Of a stretch of 64,000 nt of DNA, positions 1 to 7,883 are shown in pieces. The stretch covers positions 1-64,000 of the forward strand of contig NZ_JAHQCR010000030.1 in the NCBI RefSeq assembly GCF_019042735.1, given 5' to 3'. The notes below the pieces were generated by a model. That model ran no database searches and was not told the origin of the DNA. It saw nothing but the letters and a program-made list of their open reading frames with translations. Both the position numbers and the translations under genes were made by a program. Position 1 is the first letter of the stretch. Every line of letters starts with the position of its first letter. This DNA is from Evansella alkalicola (GTDB lineage Bacteria > Bacillota > Bacilli > Bacillales > Salisediminibacteriaceae).

Positions 1-35
1 TGTTTATGGCAAACTAATAATGTAGGGTATGGCAA

Positions 36-73
36 TTAATTTATGCCGGCCCCGAGGGGCCGGCATAAATTAA
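36..73. repeat. 18-bp perfect hairpin inside the IS21 left end
   Basis: Bases 36-53 and 56-73 are perfectly complementary around a 2-base loop, with a very GC-rich centre (GCCGGCCCC / GGGGCCGGC) in otherwise AT-rich DNA. There is no T-run after it on the plus strand, so it is not a canonical intrinsic terminator. It could still block outside transcription from entering istA or occlude translation. It separates two sub-terminal motifs (ATGCC and ACTTGCA) that are adjacent in the right end of the element. Confidence 0.8.
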
Positions 74-153
74 AAAAGGCCACTTGCAATCTTCTCCAAA
101 TAACTTTAAACTCCTCGTTGGACCAACAACGTTTGACAGGAGGATATTAGGAG

Positions 154-1656
154 ATGTTGAAAGTGGCACAAATAGATTATATCAGATATGAAGTGAATCA
201 AAAAGGTGAAACATATGCCAATGTAGCAAGGAGAATGGAGATAGATCCAAGGACTGTAACGAAATATGCGAATCAAGAAGAATTTAACGTAAAGGAACCA
301 CAAAAACGAATTTCTAGAGTTATGGATCCAGTAAAACCAATTCTAGATAAGTGGATTAAAGAGGATCTTAAAAAGAAAAAGAAGAATCATAGAACGGCCA
401 AAAAGATGTATGAGCAATTAGTAAAGTTTCATAGTTTCAAAGGGTCAGCCCGCTCAGTAAGAGCTTATGTATCTCATCGTAAGAAGGAAATAAAGGAGTA
501 TATTGAAGGAGCTGCCCTTCCGCTGGAAGCAATACCAGGTACAGCACAGGTGGATTTTGGAGAAGCCCCTTTCAAATATTTAGGGGAAGTAATTGACCTT
601 CCATACTTAGTAATGTCATTCCAGAACAGTAATACATTCTACTTTCAGGTATTTCCTTCGGAAAACACAGAGTGCTTGTTGGAAGGTTTACAGAGAATGT
701 TCCGTCATATGGGTGGAGTACCAAACACCATTCGCTTTGATAATTTATCACCTGCAGTAAAAAAGATAAAAGGAAAAGGAGAACGAAGTCTAACAGATAC
801 TTTTGAACGTTTTGTTTTACACTATGGCTTCCAGTATGAATTCTGTAATCCTGGCAAAGGAAATGAAAAAGGGCATGTAGAGGCAATGGTTAAATATGTT
901 CGGAACAACTTCCTCTTACCTGAATGTACTATAACTAACTTGGATGAGTTTAATAGTACTCTATGGAAAGTAGCAGAAGATGATAGAGAACGCCCACACT
1001 ATCTAAAGCACGTACTCCAATCAGAATTATATAAGGAAGATCAAGAAGCATGGCTGATACTGCCTGAGAAATCGTTTGACTGTACACGATATGAACAAGT
1101 AAAGGCTGATAAGTATGGAATTGTATCAATAGACAATAAAGAGTATTCAACTTCTCCTAGATTCGCCAGGCAAAAGGTAAGAGTTTGTATAACTTATAAT
1201 TCTATTACGGTTTTAAATGAGGACCATGAAATCGTTGTAACTCACCATCGACTTTACGGGGTTAGGCGTAGGTCAATGATATGGCAGCCCTATCTTGATT
1301 TATTATCAAGACGGCCAAAGGCTATTAAATATACAAGTTTGTATGATCAATTTCCTTATGAGTGGTCGAAATACTTAAGAGAATGTACGGAGGAGGAACA
1401 GAAAGCAGCCTTACGGCTTTTAGGGAGTCTATTAAAAAATAATGATTTCACGCTACTCAATGAGGCCCTAAGAATAGCTTCCGCGCATGGGCACCCTAAT
1501 ACAGACCAAATAAAGCATTGCTTTTATTCTTTACTCAATCAGAGCAATTCTCATGCGGCGATAACTCCTCGTTTCAGAGTACCAACAATGCCGGATGCCT
1601 CAAGAGGGTTAACCCATTATGATGCCTTCTTCCAAGAAGGGGGTGTCGCAAGGTGA
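154..1656 (+). CDS. istA: IS21 transposase IstA
   Basis: A 500-residue DDE transposase that cuts and joins the element's ends, working with IstB. An N-terminal helix-turn-helix region (about residues 15-45, with YANVARRMEIDPRTVTKYA) precedes an rve-type integrase core. The likely catalytic triad is D134 (in QVDFGEAP), D196 (in RFDNLSP) and E243 (in GHVEAMV). The length is normal for the family and the frame is intact, so the copy may be active. GGAG-type Shine-Dalgarno sequences lie just upstream. The stop overlaps the istB start by four bases (GTGA), which implies coupled translation. Confidence 0.95.
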   Translation: MLKVAQIDYIRYEVNQKGETYANVARRMEIDPRTVTKYANQEEFNVKEPQKRISRVMDPVKPILDKWIKEDLKKKKKNHRTAKKMYEQLVKFHSFKGSARSVRAYVSHRKKEIKEYIEGAALPLEAIPGTAQVDFGEAPFKYLGEVIDLPYLVMSFQNSNTFYFQVFPSENTECLLEGLQRMFRHMGGVPNTIRFDNLSPAVKKIKGKGERSLTDTFERFVLHYGFQYEFCNPGKGNEKGHVEAMVKYVRNNFLLPECTITNLDEFNSTLWKVAEDDRERPHYLKHVLQSELYKEDQEAWLILPEKSFDCTRYEQVKADKYGIVSIDNKEYSTSPRFARQKVRVCITYNSITVLNEDHEIVVTHHRLYGVRRRSMIWQPYLDLLSRRPKAIKYTSLYDQFPYEWSKYLRECTEEEQKAALRLLGSLLKNNDFTLLNEALRIASAHGHPNTDQIKHCFYSLLNQSNSHAAITPRFRVPTMPDASRGLTHYDAFFQEGGVAR

Positions 1657-2372
1657 ATGAACAAATAGCACTATATGCCAAGCGTCTGAAGCTCAGTTGG
1701 ACGAAGGAGAACTATAACAATATCAAAGCAAACAGTAATGAGGAGTTCCTTCTAAAGCTTTTAGAAAAGGAAGTAGAAGCACGAGAAGAGCGCAAGGTTA
1801 ATCTCTTATTAAGCCAAGCTCAACTTCCCAAAACGGGGTCCCAGCCGTTTCAGTGGGAGCATATACAAATTCCACAAGGAATTGATAGAGATACTGTATT
1901 AAATGGGGATTTTATTAAAGATAGGGAGAATCTCATTTTGTATGGAGGAGTTGGGACGGGGAAAACCTACTTAGCAACCTTACTGTCCTTAAATGCCATA
2001 TATAAGTTTGGCTATAAGGTGAAATTTTTTACCGTGGCAGGTTTAGTAAATAAATTAATAGAAGCCAATCAGCAAGGGACGTTACCTAAGCTGATGAAAC
2101 AGATAGATAAGCTAGACAATCTGGTTTTGGACGAATTGGGTTACATCCCCTTAAATAAGGAGGGGGCTGAACTACTTTTTCAGGTGATTTCCATGTGTTA
2201 TGAGAATCGAAGTATGGTAATCACCACCAACCTTCAATTCGGTCAATGGAACCATGTATTTGGAGATCCGATCCTTACTGAGGCAGTCATTGACCGGCTG
2301 ATACATCATTCACATTTATTAGTATTTAAAGGTGATAGTTTTCGATATAAAGAGTCTTTACTAAACAAGTAA
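1653..2372 (+). CDS. istB: IS21 helper ATPase IstB
   Basis: A 239-residue AAA+ ATPase of the DnaC/IstB type that assembles on target DNA and stimulates IstA. The Walker A motif GGVGTGKT lies at about residues 98-105 and the Walker B motif LVLDELGY at about 157-164. Both are intact. It starts with GTG overlapping the istA stop. The length is slightly short of the usual 250 or so residues but no domain seems missing. The reading frame ends about 65 bases before the element's right tip. Confidence 0.94.
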   Translation: MNEQIALYAKRLKLSWTKENYNNIKANSNEEFLLKLLEKEVEAREERKVNLLLSQAQLPKTGSQPFQWEHIQIPQGIDRDTVLNGDFIKDRENLILYGGVGTGKTYLATLLSLNAIYKFGYKVKFFTVAGLVNKLIEANQQGTLPKLMKQIDKLDNLVLDELGYIPLNKEGAELLFQVISMCYENRSMVITTNLQFGQWNHVFGDPILTEAVIDRLIHHSHLLVFKGDSFRYKESLLNK

Positions 2373-2697
2373 ATAGGAGGTGCAAGTGGCATACATTTTT
2401 AATTGCCATTTCATACATTTTTTACTTGCCAAATACACTGAGTAAAATAAAGATTAAGCTCACTAAACGATGAAAAACTATATTAACCTATCAAATTTAA
2501 TTCCAAATCATTCCAGATTCGACACCGGTTAGTGACAAAATTAGACATTTTTCGCACGTTTCAAGTGATTTTTCTTGGACAAATGAAGTTTTTTTTGTAC
2601 AGAAAATGCTAGTTTTATAAGGTTTTATACATATTTAGTTTAGGAATCTATATTTTTCGAAGTCTAAACTATAGTTTGGTGGGTGAAGAAAGTCTCC

Positions 2698-2725
2698 TGT
2701 AAGCGCTATAATGAAAGTGCTTTCA
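2698..2725 (+). promoter_or_regulatory. Tandem cre-like (CcpA) sites before the importer operon
   Basis: TGTAAGCGCTATAA (2698-2711) and TGAAAGTGCTTTCA (2712-2725) each differ by about one base from the catabolite-responsive element consensus TGWAANCGNTNWCA and abut directly. TATAAT at 2707-2712 spans their junction and could be a -10 hexamer, although no good -35 lies at the right distance. A 12-bp palindrome AAACTATAGTTT sits at 2666-2677 and may be another operator. The rest of the 330-bp gap after the IS (2438-2660) shows nothing I can name. Glucose repression of the operon is inferred. Confidence 0.55.
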
Positions 2726-2767
2726 CAGAAGGAAGCGAACTTTTAAAATAGCGAGAGGGGCTGTCAC

Positions 2768-4471
2768 ATGTTTAAGAAAAGTAATTTATTATTAATGTTA
2801 GCGTTGTCTTTGCTTCTAGTATTCGCTGCTTGTTCAAGCGACGATGATACTCCAGCAGATGCAGCTGAAGGGCAAGATCAAGAAACTACTGATTCAGGAG
2901 AAGCTACAGGCGAATATCAAACAGAGCCGGTTGTAACTTATTCATTCTTTAACGCTGCTGATTCAGGTCGTGACATTAACACAAACGAAACGGTTCTAGG
3001 TCAGCTTTTTGAAGAGCAAACAGGTGTTAACTTTGACCTTGAGCACATTGTTGGTGACATTAACCAACGTATTGGTGTAATGGTAGCTAGTGGAGATTAC
3101 CCAGATGTAATCGTTCCAGATGCTGCAATTGACACATTGTTAGATGCAGGTGCATTCATTCCATTGAATGATTTACTTGAAGAGCACGGTCCTAATATCC
3201 TTGAAATGTATGACGAGTATATCGACCGCTTCACAATGGAAGACGGAAACATCTATTGGATCCCATTTGGTGCAACTGTAAACGAATTCAAACCTATGGC
3301 TAATATCGACCAAGGTGCATTCTGGATTCAACGAGGAGTACTAAAAGAAAATGGCTTCCCAGAAGTAACAACTTTAGATGAGTACTTTGATCTTATTACA
3401 CAGTATGCAGATGAAAATCCTGAAATTGATGGTATGAGAACGATTCCATTTACTGGATTAACGTATGACTGGAGATTCTTTGCTTTTGCTAACGCTCCTA
3501 ACCACTTAGCTGGTTTCCCTAACGATGGAGACGTTATGGTTGATATGGAAACTTATGAAGCTTCAGTTTATGCTGATTCTGAGCACACTAAGCGTTACTT
3601 ACAAAAATTAAACGAACTTAACGCTGAAGGTTATTTAGATCAAGAAATGTTCGTAATGAACTATGATGAGTATTTAGCAAAATTAACTTCTGGTCGTGTA
3701 CTTGGATTCTTTGACTATGGATGGCAGTGGGGTAATGCACGTGATGCATTAAGAGACGCTGGAGATCCAGATAAAGAATTTATGGCATTACCAATCGTAT
3801 TTGACGAAGATATTGTAGATCAGTATATTGAGCCACCAGCATTCACACAAAACCGTGGTGCAGCGATCACTGTTAATGCAGAAAATCCAGAACGTATTAT
3901 TCAATTCTGGGATAACCTTGTAAAAGAAGAAAACCAAAGACTTATTATGTGGGGCTTTGAAGGTGAGCATTACGAAGTAGATGAAGATGGTATGTTCTAT
4001 CGTACTGATGAGCAACTAGTTCTTACAGCAGAACAGTCTGAAAGAGATAGAGTTGGAATGTCTGTGTTCGAATGGAACTGGCCGCGAATCAACGGTTCAT
4101 TCTCTGATGGAAATGCAGTTGAACCACGTAGACAAGCAGAAGTTGCTTTAGCTGATTACAGCGAAGCTGATAGAGAATATCTAGAAGCTTATGGTATTGA
4201 AACTTTTGCTGAATTATTCGCACAACCACAAGATCGTCCATGGTACCCTGCATGGAGTGCAAACATTGAACAAGGTTCTGATGTACAGATCTTTGAAGAG
4301 CGTTCTGAAGAAATGAAAAAGCGTCACTTTGCTCGTATCGTATTAGCTGACCCAGCTGACTTCGAAAAAGAGTGGAATGACTTTGTAGAAGCTTATCGTT
4401 CACTTGACGTAGATGCTTTTGAGAACTTCTTTACAGAAGTTGTTGAACAACGTCTAAGAGGCGAATGGTAA
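2768..4471 (+). CDS. Lipoprotein solute-binding protein of an oligosaccharide (probably aldouronate) ABC importer
   Basis: A 567-residue family-1 extracellular binding protein of the LplA/YtcQ type. A lipoprotein signal peptide ends at the lipobox VFAAC (about residues 18-22), followed by an acidic Asp/Glu/Ser/Thr linker that tethers the domain outside the membrane. The mature protein is strongly acidic, as expected for a salt or alkali-adapted host. Two permeases follow and no ATPase is present. In relatives a shared MsmX-type ATPase usually powers such importers. The link to methylglucuronoxylan fragments is inferred from the downstream GH10 and GH67 enzymes, as in known aldouronate clusters of Paenibacillus and Geobacillus. 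Confidence 0.88.
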   Translation: MFKKSNLLLMLALSLLLVFAACSSDDDTPADAAEGQDQETTDSGEATGEYQTEPVVTYSFFNAADSGRDINTNETVLGQLFEEQTGVNFDLEHIVGDINQRIGVMVASGDYPDVIVPDAAIDTLLDAGAFIPLNDLLEEHGPNILEMYDEYIDRFTMEDGNIYWIPFGATVNEFKPMANIDQGAFWIQRGVLKENGFPEVTTLDEYFDLITQYADENPEIDGMRTIPFTGLTYDWRFFAFANAPNHLAGFPNDGDVMVDMETYEASVYADSEHTKRYLQKLNELNAEGYLDQEMFVMNYDEYLAKLTSGRVLGFFDYGWQWGNARDALRDAGDPDKEFMALPIVFDEDIVDQYIEPPAFTQNRGAAITVNAENPERIIQFWDNLVKEENQRLIMWGFEGEHYEVDEDGMFYRTDEQLVLTAEQSERDRVGMSVFEWNWPRINGSFSDGNAVEPRRQAEVALADYSEADREYLEAYGIETFAELFAQPQDRPWYPAWSANIEQGSDVQIFEERSEEMKKRHFARIVLADPADFEKEWNDFVEAYRSLDVDAFENFFTEVVEQRLRGEW

Positions 4472-4519
4472 TCTGAACGATTGATTGATGGTATCAAGGG
4501 GCTGTGACAAACCGAATAG

Positions 4520-4546
4520 AAGGGATGTCATAGCTTCCCTTTTTTA
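4520..4546 (+). terminator. Terminator-like hairpin between binding protein and permease
   Basis: AAGGGA (4520-4525) pairs with TCCCTT (4536-4541) and is followed by a T-run. The stem is only about six pairs. This position between a binding-protein gene and its permeases is typical of partial terminators that keep the binding protein more abundant than the membrane subunits. A small palindrome, ACCTTTTAAGGT, follows at 4546-4557. Confidence 0.5.
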
Positions 4547-4578
4547 CCTTTTAAGGTGCATAACGAGGAGGGAGACCA

Positions 4579-5565
4579 GTGTCATTACAACAAACACCAA
4601 CGCCAACGGCGCCAAATCCGAGCCCAAAGGGTTCAGTTAAAAATCCGACTGGTTTTAAATTATTCTTAAGAAGATGTAAAGAACAAAGAGTATTACTTTA
4701 TATGAGTATCCCGTTTATTATCTGGTTAATTATTTTCAGATATTTACCAGTAGCTGGTTGGGTAATGGCGTTCCAAGATTTTAGACCGGCTAGACCAATG
4801 TTTGAACAAGATTGGGCTGGATTTAAGCACTTTGAGTTCTTATTTACAGATCCGAGATTTATGGAAGTAATGCGTAACACCCTTGCAATGAGTTTCATTA
4901 ACCTCATTTTAGGCTTTGTGACAGCTATCTCTTTAGCCATATTATTAAATGAATTACGTAACGTAACATTTAAGCGAATTGTACAAACAATTAGTTACAT
5001 GCCTCACTTCTTATCATGGGTAGTAGCAGCTGGTTTAGTATCAGCAGCATTGTCAATGGAAAATGGTATTATTAATATCATCCTTACAAATATTGGAATT
5101 ATTGATAGACCAGTTATGTTCTTAGGTATTGGAGAGTATTTCTGGGGAATTATCGGGCTCTCTGATGTTTGGAAAAACGTAGGTTGGAACTCAATTATTT
5201 ACTTAGCTGCAATTACAATGATCGATACAGAACAATATGAAGCAGCAGAAATTGATGGAGCGTCCCGTCTACAAAGAATCTGGCACATTACTTTACCTGG
5301 TATGAGACCAGTAATCGTTATCCTACTAATCATGAACATTGGTTATATTTTAGAGTCTGGTTTTGAAGCACAATATCTATTAATGAACCCAATGAACATG
5401 GATTATGCGGAGAACTTGGATATATTCGTTTTAAGATACGGTATTAATATGGGGAACTTCTCCTTAGCAACAGCAGCAGGTATGTTTAAAACAGTAGTCA
5501 GCTTCATCTTCCTATTCTCAGCAAACTCAATAGCGAAGAAACTTGGCGAAGCGAGATTATTCTAG
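4579..5565 (+). CDS. Sugar ABC transporter permease, LplB type
   Basis: A 328-residue inner-membrane subunit with about six transmembrane helices (first at about residues 36-58). The EAA loop that contacts the ATPase is visible as EAAEIDGASRLQRIWHITLP at about residues 220-240. The N-terminus is Pro/Thr/Asn-rich and cytoplasmic. It starts with GTG behind GAGGAGGGAG. It forms one transport system with the lipoprotein upstream and the second permease twelve bases downstream, and belongs to the carbohydrate uptake CUT1 class. Aldouronate as substrate is inferred from context. Confidence 0.9.
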   Translation: MSLQQTPTPTAPNPSPKGSVKNPTGFKLFLRRCKEQRVLLYMSIPFIIWLIIFRYLPVAGWVMAFQDFRPARPMFEQDWAGFKHFEFLFTDPRFMEVMRNTLAMSFINLILGFVTAISLAILLNELRNVTFKRIVQTISYMPHFLSWVVAAGLVSAALSMENGIINIILTNIGIIDRPVMFLGIGEYFWGIIGLSDVWKNVGWNSIIYLAAITMIDTEQYEAAEIDGASRLQRIWHITLPGMRPVIVILLIMNIGYILESGFEAQYLLMNPMNMDYAENLDIFVLRYGINMGNFSLATAAGMFKTVVSFIFLFSANSIAKKLGEARLF

Positions 5566-5577
5566 AGGAGGGACATC

Positions 5578-6507
5578 ATGAAGAAATTTTTATCTAAGTT
5601 TACAGGCCGTCGTCGTGGTGTAGATGACCTTGTATTCGATACACTTAACGTTATTTTCATGGTATTGCTAGTCGTAGTAATGCTTTACCCAATGATAAAT
5701 ACGTTGGCAATTTCCTTTAACGATGCTACTGATACAGTACGTGGTGGTATTCACTTATTACCAAGGGAATGGACAACATACAACTTTGAGCACGTTTTTG
5801 GTGAAGCACAAGTTTTACAAGCAGGTATTATTTCGATTTTACGTACAGTAATTGGTACGTCACTATCAGTATTCTGTACAGCAATGGTAGCTTATACTAT
5901 TAGTAGACAATACTTCGTACTACGTAAATTTACAACTTTAATTTTCGTATTAACAATGTACATCAATGGTGGTCTTATCCCAACTTACCTATTAATGAGA
6001 GAGCTTTCTTTAATCGGTACATTCTGGATTTATGTTATTCCACATATTGTTGGTATCTTCCAATTAATCGTTACGCGTTCCTTTATTGAAGGATTACCAG
6101 AGACGATTTTCGAATCAGCACGTATTGATGGTGCGGGTGAATGGACTCAATTTATAAAAATTGCTTTACCACTAAGTTTACCGGTAATTGCAACAATTGC
6201 ATTATTCTTTGCAGTATTCCAATGGAACCAATGGTTTGATGTGTTCATCTACAACTCATCATATCCAAACTTAAGTGTATTACAGTATGAGTTGATGAAA
6301 GTACTTCAAAACTCTAACGCATCACTAGGTTCTGGTTCTGCAGCAGGTGCCTTCGCAGCTTCGCAAGGTGGGGTTGTTCAAACAGTAACACCACAGGCAG
6401 TTCGTGCAGCGATGACAATTGTAGTAAGTGTTCCGATCATCTGTGTATATCCATTCCTACAAAAATACTTTGTTAAAGGTCTAACTCTTGGTGGAGTTAA
6501 AGGTTAA
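5578..6507 (+). CDS. Sugar ABC transporter permease, LplC/YtcP type
   Basis: A 309-residue second membrane subunit of the importer. It shows an N-terminal membrane helix (about residues 25-45), several more helices, and an EAA loop, ESARIDGAGEWTQFIKIALP (about residues 181-200). A Gly/Ser/Ala-rich segment near residues 245-262 is a typical variable loop in this subfamily. Translation starts at ATG with GAGGAGGG seven bases upstream. It is the last transport gene and no ATPase gene follows. Confidence 0.9.
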   Translation: MKKFLSKFTGRRRGVDDLVFDTLNVIFMVLLVVVMLYPMINTLAISFNDATDTVRGGIHLLPREWTTYNFEHVFGEAQVLQAGIISILRTVIGTSLSVFCTAMVAYTISRQYFVLRKFTTLIFVLTMYINGGLIPTYLLMRELSLIGTFWIYVIPHIVGIFQLIVTRSFIEGLPETIFESARIDGAGEWTQFIKIALPLSLPVIATIALFFAVFQWNQWFDVFIYNSSYPNLSVLQYELMKVLQNSNASLGSGSAAGAFAASQGGVVQTVTPQAVRAAMTIVVSVPIICVYPFLQKYFVKGLTLGGVKG

Positions 6508-6671
6508 TAGTCCACTTCAAACCTAATATATTATAAAAACGGTTGATTTGAGTTTGCGCTTAAGAAACTATTTGTAGTCTTGTTTATACTATATAGAAAC
6601 ATAATTTAATTCTTTATATGATGTTCATTTCTTCTAGAATATGCACTGTTATATGATTCAAAAAATAAATC

Positions 6672-6782
6672 TATTATATTAATCTAATCTCTCTGGTGAT
6701 GCCATTAGCGAAGGTGAATCTTATTCATTAAAGCAATGGCATTCATCCAGACTTTTATCGTTAAAGAGATATTAATATAATA
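6672..6782 (+). repeat. 111-nt nested inverted repeat in front of the xylanase RBS
   Basis: TATTATATTAAT (6672-6683) pairs perfectly with ATTAATATAATA (6771-6782). Further in, CTCT pairs with AGAG, then CTGG plus TGATGCCATT pairs with AATGGCATTCA plus CCAG, leaving a central loop that contains GTGAAT/ATTCAT. The structure stops six bases before the GGAGGC ribosome binding site of the next gene. No T-run follows, so it is not an ordinary terminator. It lies in the 291-bp gap between permease and xylanase; the remainder of that gap (6508-6671) shows nothing I recognise. Confidence 0.7.
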
Positions 6783-6798
6783 AAAATGGAGGCAAAGC

Positions 6799-7800
6799 AT
6801 GGAAAACAAGTCAATGCCCCCTTCACTGTATGCCAAATATAAAGATTATTTTCCTATCGGAGCTGCAGTGAATTCAAAAACACTTCATTCTGAACAAGAA
6901 TTATTAAAGAAACACTTTAATAGTATTACTGCAGAAAATGAAATGAAGCCAATTCTTCTACAGCCACAAGAGGGCATATTTACATTTGAAAAATCCGATG
7001 AAATGTTTGCGTTTGCAGAAGCAAATAATAAGATGGTTCGTGGTCATACGCTAGTATGGCATAACCAAACACCAGATTGGTTTTTTGAAAATGAGGATGG
7101 TACTCAAGTAAGTAGAGAAAAGCTGATTGAAAGAATGGAAACACATATTACAACGGTAGTGTCCCGTTATAAAGGGCGTGTCTATGCTTGGGACGTTGTT
7201 AATGAAGTGATCTCTGATCATGAAGGAGAGTACTTACGTAAATCAAAGTGGCTTGACATTCTAGGTGAAGACTTTATTTCGATAGCCTTTGAAATTGCCC
7301 ATAAAGCGGATCCAGAAGCATCATTATTCTATAATGATTACAATGAGTCGGACCCTGAAAAACGAGAGAAGATTTATAGATTAGTAAAATCTCTCAAGGA
7401 TAAAGGTGTTCCAATTCACGGTGTTGGTTTACAAGCCCATTGGAATATTTATGGTCCAACTATTGATGATATTAGAGCTGCAATTGAGCGTTATTCGTCA
7501 CTCGGTCTACAACTACAACTTACAGAACTTGATGTATCTGTGTTTGAGCACGGTGACAAACGTACTGACCTTACAGAACCAACAGAAGAACTTTTAGAAC
7601 TTCAAGAGAAACGTTACGATGAATTCTTTAAACTACTTAGGGAATATCGTGATGTTATCACGGGAGTAACATTCTGGGGTGTAAGTGACAGGTATACTTG
7701 GTTAAGTGACTTCCCAGTAAGAGGTAGAAAAAACTGGCCATTTGTATTTGATGTAGATCAAAACCCTAAAGAGTCTTTTTGGAAGCTCGTAAACTTTTAG
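6799..7800 (+). CDS. xynA: Intracellular GH10 endo-1,4-beta-xylanase
   Basis: A 333-residue glycoside hydrolase family 10 enzyme that cleaves beta-1,4 links in xylo-oligosaccharides and aldouronates. There is no signal peptide or binding module, so it should act in the cytoplasm on imported fragments, like XynA2 of Geobacillus/Paenibacillus aldouronate clusters. The acid/base is E136 in DVVNEV and the nucleophile is E243 in LTELDV. HTLVWHNQ (about residues 76-83) is the conserved strand-3 motif. The RBS GGAGGC is well placed. The gene sits between the importer and the GH67 gene. Confidence 0.94.
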   Translation: MENKSMPPSLYAKYKDYFPIGAAVNSKTLHSEQELLKKHFNSITAENEMKPILLQPQEGIFTFEKSDEMFAFAEANNKMVRGHTLVWHNQTPDWFFENEDGTQVSREKLIERMETHITTVVSRYKGRVYAWDVVNEVISDHEGEYLRKSKWLDILGEDFISIAFEIAHKADPEASLFYNDYNESDPEKREKIYRLVKSLKDKGVPIHGVGLQAHWNIYGPTIDDIRAAIERYSSLGLQLQLTELDVSVFEHGDKRTDLTEPTEELLELQEKRYDEFFKLLREYRDVITGVTFWGVSDRYTWLSDFPVRGRKNWPFVFDVDQNPKESFWKLVNF

Positions 7801-7807
7801 ACTATGC

Positions 7808-7865
7808 TTTGATGTAATGTAACTTAAAGATGATTGTATTCACCTTCTAATTACATTACATCAAA
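7808..7865 (+). repeat. Perfect 15-bp inverted repeat between xylanase and glucuronidase
   Basis: TTTGATGTAATGTAA (7808-7822) and TTACATTACATCAAA (7851-7865) are exact complements around a 28-base loop. The right arm ends a few bases before the GGAGG of the GH67 gene. There is no T-run, so it is more likely an mRNA processing or stabilising hairpin, or an operator, than a terminator. Confidence 0.75.
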
Positions 7866-7883
7866 ATGATTGGAGGCAGCATC

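Larger units (their letters stand above)
1..2437 (+). mobile_element. IS21-family insertion sequence, complete
   Basis: The two-gene istA/istB arrangement defines the IS21 family. The ends are imperfect inverted repeats: bases 1-47 and the reverse complement of about 2388-2437 share TGTwTwTGGCAA near the tip and ATGGCAATTAA further in, followed by ATGCC. Both tips read TG...CA, as is usual for IS21. A further match, GCCACTTGCA, lies at 79-88 on the left and next to ATGCC on the right. The target-site duplication cannot be checked because the left flank lies outside the window. The insertion lies about 330 bp upstream of the sugar-importer operon. Confidence 0.93.
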
